Notes under the pieces: generated by a model
The model's database searches: none
What the model was told of the DNA's origin: nothing
Seen by the model: the letters and a program-made list of their open reading frames with translations, nothing else
NCBI GenBank assembly: GCA_963969365.1
Contig: OZ017753.1
Location: forward strand, 2,356,001-2,420,000
Length of the DNA: 64,000 nt
Source: Asterochloris sp. CNOR1
Taxonomy: Eukaryota; Chlorophyta; Trebouxiophyceae; Trebouxiales; Trebouxiaceae
Direction: 5' to 3'
Program-made: the position numbers and the translations under genes
In this document: positions 22,401 to 32,320 of the stretch, one piece after another
Layout: every line of letters starts with the position of its first letter
Position numbering within the stretch: the stretch's first letter is position 1

Positions 22401-24767
22401 TAAGTGCAGGAAGGCACCAGCAGTGCAGGTCAGGACCACCTGAGGATGAGCAGCTATCGACGAGCACTGTTGAGTGTGCTCCGTTGCTTCAACTGTGACA
22501 TGCTGGCAGTGCAGGTGCAGCTCTATGCTTGCCTGTCAGGAAGATCACCATCATGAAGGAGTTGAAGATCGAGAACCAGTGGATCTGCAGAGGGCAAGGC
22601 AATACCCTTTCAATACTTCTGGCGGCATGAAGCAGGCGGATCTTTGAAACAATTGTGTTTCAGACAAGAGATGGCAGCAGCCCATGGCGCAGGCTGCCAC
22701 AGGCATGTTGCTGCCAGGCACATCCTGTCCAAAAGGCCAGCAGGTGTACCTGGGAAGGCTTTCCAGAGCGATCACATTGTCACCTCTTCACCAAGCCATT
22801 GCTTGGAGAGTCTCAAGAGCAGCTCACACTGGCGTCTACACACGCTACAACTGCCCTTAAAGCAGCAGGCAGGCAGCATAGGCTAGGCTATGCAGGTTTC
22901 TGTGCTGAGGCAGCTGAGTGGCTGCTCAGTTGCCCCTGTCCTGCAGAGATATGCACCTTGTACTCAGCACATCTCCGTCGAGAGTTGTTTGCCCACCTGG
23001 TGCTCGAAGAAGTTGTAGTCCAGGTAGCGCTCAAAACGCCGATTGAAGTGCACAGTGGTGGGTGTCCACTGCACTGAGTAGGTGTAGTCCACCTTGGTGC
23101 CAGGGGCCAGTGGCTGGGGGTTTTCCGAGGTCAGGTTGACCTGGATGATCTGCAGGCAGCACTGAAAGCTTGACCTGGAGTTGTTGTGATTTGTACAGAC
23201 CTAGGACGTTGCCTGCGTGACAGCACGCCTAGTGCAGACCGTCCTCAGCTGGCAAGCACAGAGGCAGACATCAGTATGGAGTATACTGCTCCTCAAAGGC
23301 ACAGCAAGCTCTGGACTGTCCCCCAAGGCTGCTGTTGCAGAGCGCAAGCTCACGACATGCAGCCCCTGGAGGCCTGGCCACCGAGGGCCATGCCAGTGAA
23401 AGCAGTGGCAGGAAGGGCAAGGCTGACTGTGGGCGCACCCTGTTGCCATTGTAGTTGATGTCAAAGCTCTTGTGGGTGTAGATGTAGATGTTGTCGGCCT
23501 CCTTCGTCTCCTCAGGCGGCGGCCCCACAAAGCCCCACACTGGCAGCTCATCAATGAAGAGCTCGTACCTGCACACAGAGCACCGCAGTTCTTCTTCTGA
23601 GCCTCAACTGCATGCCCCTGATGATAAATCTATACAGTGGGCTGCACTTGGGTGCGGGCAGCAGCTGCAGCATGCTAAGCAGGACACCAGCAAATAGTGC
23701 CTGAAGGTGCGAGCCCCTCTATCATTGGAGTTGCCGCCTAGCGGCAACAGGTATCCCTGCTGCCCTGACCGGGAGTCAGGCAGCCACAATGCTATGCAGG
23801 ATGTGTATGCACTGCTCACCAGTAGTGGCGCTTGATGGCCATCCCAAACACCTCTACCTGCTTCTCTGTCAGTGTGTCCTCGCAAATCAGGGTTTTGGGG
23901 ACATCGGCTGCAGCGGAGAGGCATCAGGCAGCATCAGCAGGCAAGGTTCTGTACATTGGGTGGACAACAGCGCTGTTGCGTTGAATGCAGCATTGTAGCC
24001 CCACAGATTCCAAATATTCTGGCATTTTGCAACCTGGTGCAGCACTCATGCTGACAGTCCACAGAGTGCAGTGCATGCAGCCAGGCATGTGCAGCTGTCA
24101 GCTTGTCACTGCTCCACATGCTGAAAAGGAATGCAGCACTGACTTCTGAATTTGACATCCAGCTGGCTGTCTATGAGCTCATTGCCCTGCAGGACCTCCC
24201 CCAGCCCTCCCCACTTGTGCTTGGGCTTCCCAGGCACGTTGGGCTTGCAGAAGGGGAGGTAGTAATAATTGTATGTCTCCTGAGGGCTGCAGACAGACAA
24301 GGCCCCATGTTGGATTGGGCTGCCACAGCTCAAGCATGCCCATCAGCACCAGATTGCATTGCTGCCTTGCAGGATGCCATCAACATATGGCAGGCACGCG
24401 GGCTGCTCCTGTGCGCCCGCCTGGACAAGACAGACATGCTCCAGCAACGCCGGCGCCATGTGCATACAGGACGCTTACTTGTTGTAGGGCCCTGCCTTGT
24501 TGACCCATATCCGCACTGGCTCCGCAACAGCATACTGCATAGGACGGGGCAACGCCACATGATGTGTCGATGACGAGCGGCAGTGCATACTGTGCTGTTA
24601 GCAGGTTCCAGCAAAGCGGCGTGCCTTGCCAGCATGCACATCTCTGTGCCCAAACCAGGCCACACCTTGTGGGAGCGCTCATCCGCAGCTGCAAGGCAGC
24701 ACAGCGCTGCAGCTAAGCAGCAATACAGCCCTGCCCTCCAGCTCTGCCCAGACATCTGAAATGTCAT
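19468..24767 (-). CDS. TM9SF3/TMN-type nonaspanin (endomembrane protein 70 family)
   Basis: Nine-pass Golgi/endosome membrane protein of the EMP70 family. About 12 exons run from 24666-24767 (signal peptide, [18 protein letters not shown]) to 19468-about 19832 (stop TGA). The lumenal domain holds [64 protein letters not shown] and [11 protein letters not shown]. The membrane part holds [16 protein letters not shown], the acidic loop [40 protein letters not shown], and the last exon [16 protein letters not shown] to [17 protein letters not shown]. It ends HIYRQVKAD, the KXD-type COPI Golgi-retention signal of the family. Sequence around the KTKMSGFFQ loop favours the TM9SF3-like branch. ATG at 24753-24755 is a second possible start (MSGQSW). 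It lies head-to-tail with the membrane-protein gene, 286 bp upstream of it. Confidence 0.93.
21080..21211 (-). repeat. Echoes of a TMN exon acceptor
   Basis: The exon edge at 20986-21025 (plus-strand GATGCTGCCACGCTCCTCAA then GGTGCCTGCAG) recurs at about 21080-21118 (GCGGCACTCCTCACAACGGT then GCCTGCAG) and 21175-21211 (TGGTGCCATGCTCCTCACAG then GCATGCCTG). Spacing is about 95 bp. Confidence 0.75.
21288..21745 (-). repeat. Echoes of another TMN exon end
   Basis: The true exon end at about 21905-21940 (plus-strand CAATGGTGATCAAGATGGTG then CTGAGCGCCAGCATGGCC) is echoed at 21717-21742 (CGGTGATCAAGATAGTGCTG), 21472-21510 (GTGATACCAATATGCTGCTG then AGCACCAGCAGGGCC) and faintly near 21288. These lie in the intron that follows the exon. 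Confidence 0.65.
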
Positions 24768-26207
24768 GCCTGGCACCTCTCCAAGGATGATTTGCTGCTC
24801 TTTGACAGTGCCAAAACGGCCCAAATCCTAAGGGCTGAATGCAATCAGCGATCTGAGTTTTTTGGGGACCGCCACAGAGGCTTGTGCAGTGTTCAAGCCA
24901 GCATCAGACCTGATGAAGGGAGGCAAGGCAGGCGGCAGCAGTGCTTGAGCACAAGTCTTGGCTGTGAGTTGAGTGACAGGAGGGCATGGGAGTTGTGCAG
25001 GTCATTTTTGAAAACAACCTCTAGAAGAGGCCTCTGTAAGTGGGTGCCCATTGCAGCTGGTGATGGACTCCAGCTAGAGTTCATCGGGTTCGCACAAATG
25101 TGTTGTAAACAACACCTCTGATTGCCACTCCTGCATTCCAGGTGCACCCCTGGTGCTGTTCAGCAGGAGGTTATGCTGGAGCAGCGCTACACGTGAGCGA
25201 GAATTGGCATCCGAGATGGTGTTGAAGAGGGCAGTCAATGTCTGCTGCAGAAATCTTCACAGAACCACAGCGCTGTGGCCCTGCGAATAGGTGGCTGTGG
25301 CAGGACGGGAGGCCAGCAAGTGTGTGGGCAGCGCAGCAAAATTTTTCCATTGTCAAACCAGGTGCGGCAAGTGCAGTGATTGCCTCGCACAATCTTTTCA
25401 TCTACAAGTGGTGGCTGCTGCATCTTTTGCTGGCAAAAGACCTGCGCAGGTTGTGTCAAGTGATGCAGGATGAAGCGCTCGGGGCAGGTGTTGCGCTGTG
25501 TAAGAGAGCCTGAGCATATCATCTTGCACCACTTGCCTGACCTGTTCAGGGCGGCAGACATGCAGGTGTGCCCTGCTGCAGCCAGGGGAAATTAGCATTT
25601 GACCCTGACAAGACTGAGTGCAACTGTCTGTGCCACCCACCACCAGCTGCCACCCCCCCCTTCACCCAAATCTGCAGGCAAGCCAGGGTCTCACGGGATA
25701 TTTGCTGAGCATGTGCACAGGTTACACCAGCATTGTGAGGTGTCCCCTGGCAAACCTGGGGACTTCTGGCTGCTCATGGTGAAGGGCAGCAATCCCAAAT
25801 AACCACGCTTGCATGCGGCTGGAGGGTGGCATCAACAGCTGGTGGAGGCTGGTCTGCAAAGCTGCAAACCACTCGGTTTCCAGCCTGCGTCAAAGAGTTT
25901 GGCAATGTGTCTTGGAGCGCACAGCCATCCGCCACCTCTGCTGCATTGTTGAGCTGGTGTGACATCTGAGGTCGGTCCGGGCCATTCCATGACAGACTGT
26001 GATCGAGCTCTAGCCACCACCCATTGCAGTGCACTCAGGCATGTGTACGGTCCAGACAGCTCTCTAAAAAGCCCTCAGCAGAACTTGCTCTGACTGCAGC
26101 CCGTTCCCTGCCGTCTCTGAGGATCCTACCTGCTGCTTGCTGACTAATGGGGGGAATAGATAAACCCTAGATATCTGCTGAACAGCAAATCGGCAGCAAT
26201 CAACGTG
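24768..26207. other. Divergent intergenic region between TMN and the sigma factor
   Basis: About 1.4 kb that must contain both promoters. Open frames of 60-110 codons occur on both strands (for example plus 25238-25513 and minus 25235-25561), but they overlap each other, lack splice-phase partners and resemble nothing I can name. A telo-box-like AAACCCTA lies at 26162-26169, about 40 bp before the sigma-factor start. No RNA gene is recognised. Confidence 0.45.
26162..26169 (+). promoter_or_regulatory. Telo-box-like AAACCCTA before the sigma-factor start
   Basis: AAACCCTA lies 39 bp upstream of the ATG at 26208. Telo boxes (AAACCCTAA) are known promoter elements of plant growth and translation genes. 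A single 8-mer could be chance. Confidence 0.25.
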
Positions 26208-29200
26208 ATGGCGTACGCAAGCGTTCACGGGGTGCCAAGCCTGGTGGCTCCCATTGGAAAGAGGGCACCACGCAGGCCGAGACAGCCAGATTCTTTCCCA
26301 TCTCGCAATCCTGGTGCCCTGGCTGTACTTGCAACACTGTATCAAGAGTCAGGCACCTCTGTCAGCGAGGAGGAGCGACACAGACTAGAAGAGGCATACC
26401 TCCAGCAAGCGCCCAGTGCAGAGGGCCATTTGGATGCTGTTGATCTTGAGAGGATCTGGTTATCAAGCCAGGCCAGCTCATCAGCCAGCGCAAGAGGCGG
26501 AACACTGCCCAGGGTAAATAGCGGCAGATCGCCGCGAGGCAGCAGGGCGAAGGCCAGGCAGTCAGTGAATGCAGCCGCGGGCCAACGCAGTCAGCGACGC
26601 TGGCAAGCAGAGCCTCAAGCTGTTGAGAGTAAGCGGCAGGTGCCAGCTCGCAGTGAGGACAGGCTGACGGACGCAGAGTTCATTGAGATGATGCTCGAGG
26701 AGATGGAGGCCAATCATCAATCAAAGCGCGTCAGCAGGTAAGCACTAGCTCTGATGCTCCTGTTGTTCACGCCACTATTCATGCACGTTTTGCGCTGCTG
26801 TTGTTGATGCTCTGGTCTGCGCTGAGATCAGGCGCTGCTATGGCAAGAGCCGCGGCAAGAGCGGCTCATGCAGGCTGAGACATATCTTACCAGCTTTTCC
26901 TTTCAGGCAGGCATTCCCCACACAGCACGGTAGCCACACCTGCTGAAGCTGACAGTGCTCTTCTCTGCAGGCGGGCGGCCAGTCACAGCTCAGTCAGCAT
27001 GTTCCTGCGGGACATGGGGGATTTTCGCGTGCTCACTCGGAGGCAGGAGGGCCGGCTTTTCCAGATATACCAGCGGGGCAGGCATCTGGATGCACTGGGG
27101 AGACAGCTCTCGGCTAACGAGCAACAGGTGGGCCGGGGAGGCGGTGGCAGGCGGGTGCAGGCTACAGGTCCTGCTTGTTCAGCATGCTTTGGCTGCACTG
27201 AGCTGTTGTGACAGCCACGAGCAGCACATGCCAGGCACGGACGTGGTAGCAGCTACAGAGCACAGCCTGTCAGGCTGGGGCTGTGACTGCGATCATGTCC
27301 TGTGCCAGCTCAACGTGATGGGGCATGTGATGAGGCAGCAGCCTTGCAGGGTTACGCAGAGGCCTTGCTTGACCTGCCCTGCCCTGGGCAGAAATGGATT
27401 TGCCTGAGCACACGGCGTGCTGGCTGCCACCTCGTTAGGCGCAGGTGCTGCAGCCAAAACTTGTGTACAGCTGGTGACATGGCATGCATGGCTTGATTTG
27501 GCATTGAGTCTGTGCCCTGACATGCATCGTGTGTGCCTGTGCAGCTCCTGGCTCTCAGTACGAAAGCCAATGGCCTTCTGGTGGCGTTCAACATGCGCAT
27601 GGTGTTTGCGATTGCCAGCCGTACGGGCATGAAGGATGCTGCTCTGGATGACGTGCTTACCTGTGGCATGAAGGGGCTTCAAAGGTGAGCCCCGATAGTT
27701 TCTCCAGGCCTGCAGCATTACAGCATGTGGACCCAGTTTGTGCAACATGATTGTCCAGGCTGCTTTTCATGTGTTGGCAGCCAGCATCTGGCTCTTTCCA
27801 GGCGGCATGCAGGGCGTGCATGGCCCTGCAGTCCTCTGCTCTCAAGGCTACTTCCAGCCAAGACACTCAGCCCTGGGTTTTCGACTGCACACCCCCTCTC
27901 CTAGGACTTGAGCTTTATGTCTATCCCTGTGCAGGGCACTGGACAAGTTTGAGGTCAAGCGTGGGTTCAAGCTGTCCACCTATGCGCAGTGGTGGATCAA
28001 ACAGGCCATCTACCGGGGCGCCCAGTCTGGGGCTGTTGTCAGGATCCCAGAGTACATCACCCAGTGGCAGGTGGGCCATGCTGAAGCTGTCAGCAGCACA
28101 TATCTGTCCAGGGAGAAAGCCACTCTGCTGGCCTGCATCAATGAGCCGTGCTGGCTGCACGCAAGCTTGCTCTGCATGCTGGCTCACCAGCAGCACAAAC
28201 CCACTGCCACCCTATGTGCTGGGCTGCTAAGACTGCATGCAGCTGACAATCCCTGTTCCTGCCCAGGACAGCCAGGCTTGCACTGCGCAACACGCTGGTC
28301 GGCAACCTGGTCTGTCTGGGAGTTGGGCCACAGCCGCATGCTTGCCAACTGCCTGTGTGGCACGGCAGATGTGCCACCTGCTGACACTGCACAGCAAGCT
28401 AGTGACGCAGGCCAGCAACCCTTCCTGGGCTGGCAGCCTGGCCCCATCTGCATGCATGCCGCTTGCACAGGCCCAGCTTCATGGCACAGCAAGCTGATGA
28501 CTCAGGCCAGCAGCCCGGCGTGGGCTGTCAGGCCACGCCTGCAGGCACAGCTCTGCCTGTGCTGCACAGCAACACTGCCACTGCACCCCCTGCAGTAAGG
28601 GCGTGCCTGCAAAGGTCATGTTCCATGGACCTGCCTGCGCTGCAGAGCAAGATCCGCAGGGCGCGCTCAGAGCTGCTGCAGGAGAGGCCCTCGCAGGACC
28701 CCTCGCATGACGAGATTGGTGCGCGCCTGGGACTGAAGGGCGCCAAGGTGGCTGAGTTGACAAAGATCGGGCGTGTGCAGTCCCTGGACGCTCCCCTCCA
28801 GGTCAGAGCCACAGCCTCAAGAGACTGGAGACATGCTACACAGCTTGACCACAGGCTGGATCACCCCAGAGCTGAGACCTTTGGAGATGGGGAGTGTTTG
28901 CATGACAGATGTCCAGCATCCGTCTCTGTCAGCCAGACAGTTTTGCTAAGAGACACTAGTGTTGTCAGGGAGGCTGCTGCGAGTTTGCAGCATGCATGAC
29001 TCTCCTGTCTTCACGGCTGCAGGTGGAGAGCGCCGACAAGGTGCACAGGGAGACTTTCTTGGCAGAGGTCCTGGTGGGTGATGCCAATGAGGGGGGGGCT
29101 CAGGACAGCGAGCGCCAGGAACACATCAAACAAGCCATCAACACGGGTGGGCCTTGCTCCGGCTGCATGGTGTAGTGCAGGGCCCTGCACAGTCACAAAT

Positions 29201-29692
29201 GCTGCAGTGCTGTGCAACTCAGAAGCAGCATTTCTGCCTCGCTGCCTGCCACCGGCAGCAGGCAGCCCACCATCCTGTCTGCTCATGTGGTTCTGGAGCG
29301 CCACACAGGCTGCAGTGCTCTCAGCTTGACTGCCTGCTGCCTTGCAATGCTGCCTGCACCCTCGCCACATCTGCCTGGAGGCTTGTCTGCACGTGGTCCT
29401 GGACCAGCTCCTGCTGGCACATGGGCCCCTGTGTTGCTGCAGTCTGAGCAGCCGGCCTCACAGCCCTTTGTTCATGCTTGCAGCTCTGCAGGCGCTGCCA
29501 CCCCGTGAACGCAACGTCATCAGGCTACGGTTTGGCCTGCATGACCGCGGCAACGGCCTTCCCCTGCACGACATCGCTGCCGCATACGGGCTGTGCAAGG
29601 AGCGGATCCGCCAGATTGAGGATGCCGCTCTAAGCAAGCTCCGCAGCTCAGGCGTCAGGCACGGACTGTTAGGCGACATCGAGACGGCTTAA
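26208..29692 (+). CDS. SIG: Plastid RNA polymerase sigma-70 factor
   Basis: Nuclear-encoded specificity factor for the plastid-encoded RNA polymerase. Seven exons: 26208-26737, 26971-27127, 27545-27684, 27935-28070, 28646-28801, 29023-29146, 29484-29692. All phases agree, giving 483 residues. The N-terminus (MAYASVHGVPSLVAPIGKR) is basic and hydroxylated as in plastid transit peptides, followed by about 150 low-complexity residues. Region 1.2 is SVSMFLRDMGDFRVLTRRQE. Region 2 runs over exons 3-4, with FNMRMVFAIASRTGM and the core/promoter-melting segment GFKLSTYAQWWIKQAIYRG. Region 3 is in exon 5, and region 4 in exon 7 has LPPRERNVIRLRFGL and the helix-turn-helix LCKERIRQIEDAALSKLR. The ATG at 26208 is the first methionine in frame. 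As in most green algae there may be only one SIG gene, but this window cannot show that. Confidence 0.95.
28387..28530 (+). repeat. Decayed copies of the SIG exon 5 acceptor
   Basis: Exon 5 starts CTGCAG|AGCAAGATCCGCAGGGCG at 28640. Related segments sit at about 28387-28430 (CTGCACAGCAAGCTAGTGAC) and 28482-28526 (GCACAGCAAGCTGATGACTC), each followed by a TGGGCTG-rich stretch. Spacing between the two copies is about 95 bp. Confidence 0.6.
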
Positions 29693-29778
29693 AATTTGTT
29701 GAACCTCCCCTTCCAAGTTTGGTCCATGAGAAGAAGCTTTGTTTAGTATGGCATTACGCATGAAGCCCTCCTGCGCAC

Positions 29779-31229
29779 TCACAGTTCTGTGATCTCATCA
29801 TTGGAATTGATAAATTGTGCATGCATTATGTGCAACAGCTCCTCATCAGCCTTCCTGGTCAGAGATATGCGTCCTGCAAGGCAGGCTGCCATGTGATCAT
29901 GCTAAGCTGTTACAAGCCTGGCACACACAAACATTGCTCTGCACCTTTGAGTCCTTGCTTGGCCAGGATCAGCATTATCTCTGTGGGCAGCAGGGCAAGG
30001 TCAGGTGAAAGGCACCATGTAACTGCCAGGCTATGGGGACGATGGCATCCCACCCTCAGGGTCATTCTCTGGGACTGTCACAAGAAAGAAGTGGCCCATA
30101 GGCGCAAGCAAAAGTGACACCTGCAGTTCATGTGAAGCTGGACGCGCTTCCGCCTGAGGTCACCCCAAGGCACAGGCCGTCCTTAGGGCGAGGCAGTGTG
30201 CCAAGGCTGCCTTCAGCAGGCAGGTGGCCGCAATGCGCCTACGCGGGCTTTCAGAAGACAGACTGTGAATGAGCAGGTGAGGAATGCGCTATCTGTGGCA
30301 CTGCAGCACAGCTCACGAGAGGGAGCAGGCTGTCCAGCACGTTGCGCCCGCGATCCCCGCCAGCCCATGCTGCTGCTATATCACCCCGAGAGACCTCAGC
30401 CTCAGGTGTGGGCACGTAAGGCGGATTGCAGACCTGCAGGGCCACAGTGGGCTGCTGTATAGAGCTGCTGGGTGCAGAGCACACAGTAGACTCTTGAGGA
30501 CGTACCAGCAGGTCAAACTTCCCTGCCATTGCTGCCGTGAGGCAGCTCCTTAGATCGCCTTGCATAACATCCACTGTGGCCACCTGTAGGCAAGCCGTGC
30601 AGCAGTCAAGGAGCTGCAGTCCAGCACACACAGCCGTTTGCCTCACGATCATGAGCATCAGGGTGCTGCGTGTTGCCTCCACAGCATGCATTTGTCAAAA
30701 CCCTGGCAGCACTAGCAGGCATGACAGCCTGCCTCATAGCATGTGCCCGAAGGGGCACACTTGCATTCACTGCTTGCAGCCAACACCCTGGCAGCAGCAG
30801 CTGCTTGCCTCACATCATGTGCTAGCAGGGTGCCGCATGTAGCCTCCACAGCATGCTCGCTGATGTCTACAGCCAGGCCGTGGCTCCTGATGAGAGCGTG
30901 CTGCAGCATGAGTGCTACCGAGCAGCAGACAAACCCACTGCCGGAGCCCACCTCCATGAACCTGCATAAAAAGACGTCAATTGCGTGCTCCTGGACACAC
31001 CACAAGAGGAGAGCAACTCAAGCTACCTACGTGCAAACGGGTCCAGTGCACCAGCTGTCCTTATCTTGCTCCAGTGCATCCACCAATGCAAAGCTGTCCT
31101 GCAGGATGTGTGGAGAGGTCTCACCATGGCTGCAGGGTGAAGTCAAGCATTGCAGCAGCAATGCTTTACATCTGAGGGTTCATAGACACGGCCGTTGTAG
31201 CATGTCTTCTTGACATCAGCCTGCAGCAT
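29779..31229 (-). CDS. MTQ2: HEMK2/N6AMT1-type eRF1 glutamine methyltransferase
   Basis: SAM-dependent N5-glutamine methyltransferase expected to modify the GGQ loop of release factor eRF1. Exons include 31170-31229 (start MLQADVKKTCYNGRVYEPSD), 31052-31098 (DSFALVDALEQDKDSW), a SAM-binding exon with FMEVGSGSGFVCCSVA (from about 30964), an exon with VATVDVMQGDLRSCLTAAM and KFDLLV, an exon with the catalytic CNPPYVPTPEAEVS and AAWAGGDRGRNVLDSLLPL, then LLAPMGHFFLVTVPENDPE (about 30041-30117), EIMLILAKQGLKG, and the last exon ending EELLHIMHAQF before TGA at 29779. VYEP(S/A)(D/E)D, NPPY and AAWAGG distinguish HEMK2 from the bacterial/plastid PrmC type. The gene is convergent with the sigma factor; the two stop codons are only 86 bp apart. 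Confidence 0.9.
30639..30858 (-). repeat. Copies of an MTQ2 exon end
   Basis: Plus-strand segments at 30806-30858 (CACATCATGTGCTAGCAGGG then GCCTCCACAGCATGC) and 30639-30692 (CACGATCATGAGCATCAGGG then GCCTCCACAGCATGC) are clear relatives, with a third shorter relative at 30730-30762. Both longer copies can be read as HAVEAT followed by a Thr-Leu pair, so one is exon and one is an echo; the copy joined to VDISE (30806-30900) is the more likely exon. Confidence 0.7.
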
Positions 31230-32320
31230 TTATTGCAGCATGCCAGGCTCTGCTGGAAAACAGAGCTCCTGTGCACAATCACGTCAGATAGAAGCAACCA
31301 GGTCACCCAGTCCAAACAGAAATGTTGCCACTTAGATTGCCACCTTGCAGGCCTCGGACTCGAGCCCCAGCAAATGATAAGGATCTCCCAGAGAGGCATG
31401 CGAACACCTTTGCAAAACAGCTGGATCTGTGATTTTGGCAGAGCCATGCACTTGTATGCCATGCTTCAAGTCTGAACACTAGGTGCACTCCTCAGCTATG
31501 CGCCAGGCTTGATGGAAGCTGACATGGTGAGGCATATTGTTGTGCAGGCCGCTGCAGATGTCTGGCAGGATCAGTTGACGTGTGCGGTGCCTATCGCCCT
31601 TTCACAAGGTGCACCGACTAGTATGGACAAGGCTCAATGGTAGCTGGCTTAGGCATGCTGGCCCAAATCAGCATCAACAAGACTGCGAAGGCCCTGGCTT
31701 TGGCTGAGCCAGCCAATTACATCCTGACACAAGGTGCAGCCTTCCAGCACAGACCAGGCCCAAAGGTGGCCAATGCCCAGCTGAGGCACACCAACACTCA
31801 TTCAGCTGTCTTGAAGGCTGTTGCAGGCGACAAGTGCCCTGATTCTGGTACAGCTGGCCAGTCACGTGCTGCATTTTTGTCTGAGGACACAATCAACCCT
31901 TCCATTACAGACTAGGCTCAAAGTCAGCTTCTTGATAAGGCATGTCACCGCCCTTCTAGCCTTCTCGTGGCTGGATCATTCATTCCTCCGCATCGATTTC
32001 AGAGCAGAAGTTCACCGGCCCACTGGCTTCGGCTGTCAGGGCTAGCATGACCCCACACCAGACTGCGCTGGGCAACCCCGTCAGAACTTGAGCAAAGTGG
32101 CCGGTCAAGGAGGGCCCGACTTGACATGCTCTTAAGGAGGCATTGGCACCTTTGCTGTGCCTGCCATATCTGATGCTTGCCCCTGCACAGACAAGACAGT
32201 CCTTGCCACATGAAATGGCAAAGCAGATAACAGCACCTGCAGCAATGCTCAGGTCAACCCACCTGTCACAAGAGATGCAGTGCAGAGCCCACAGGACTGT
32301 GACCTGCTTGTGCAGCTGTC
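31230..32320. other. Intergenic region, nothing recognised
   Basis: About 1.1 kb between the start of MTQ2 and the stop of SMG7, both on the minus strand, so it carries the MTQ2 promoter and SMG7 3' UTR. Frames of 60-114 codons on both strands overlap each other and have no recognisable motif. A GGCTCGAGTCC on the minus strand near 31355 resembles a tRNA B box but has no A box or cloverleaf around it. Confidence 0.5.

Noticed and set aside
25235-25561. Possible small gene between TMN and SIG, with Cys-rich frames such as CGKCSDC
   Set aside because: Three frames are open over the same bases on both strands and none has splice partners or a convincing family pattern.
31340-31370. tRNA-like B box (GGCTCGAGTCC, minus strand)
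   Set aside because: No A box, no cloverleaf and one mismatch to the B-box consensus.
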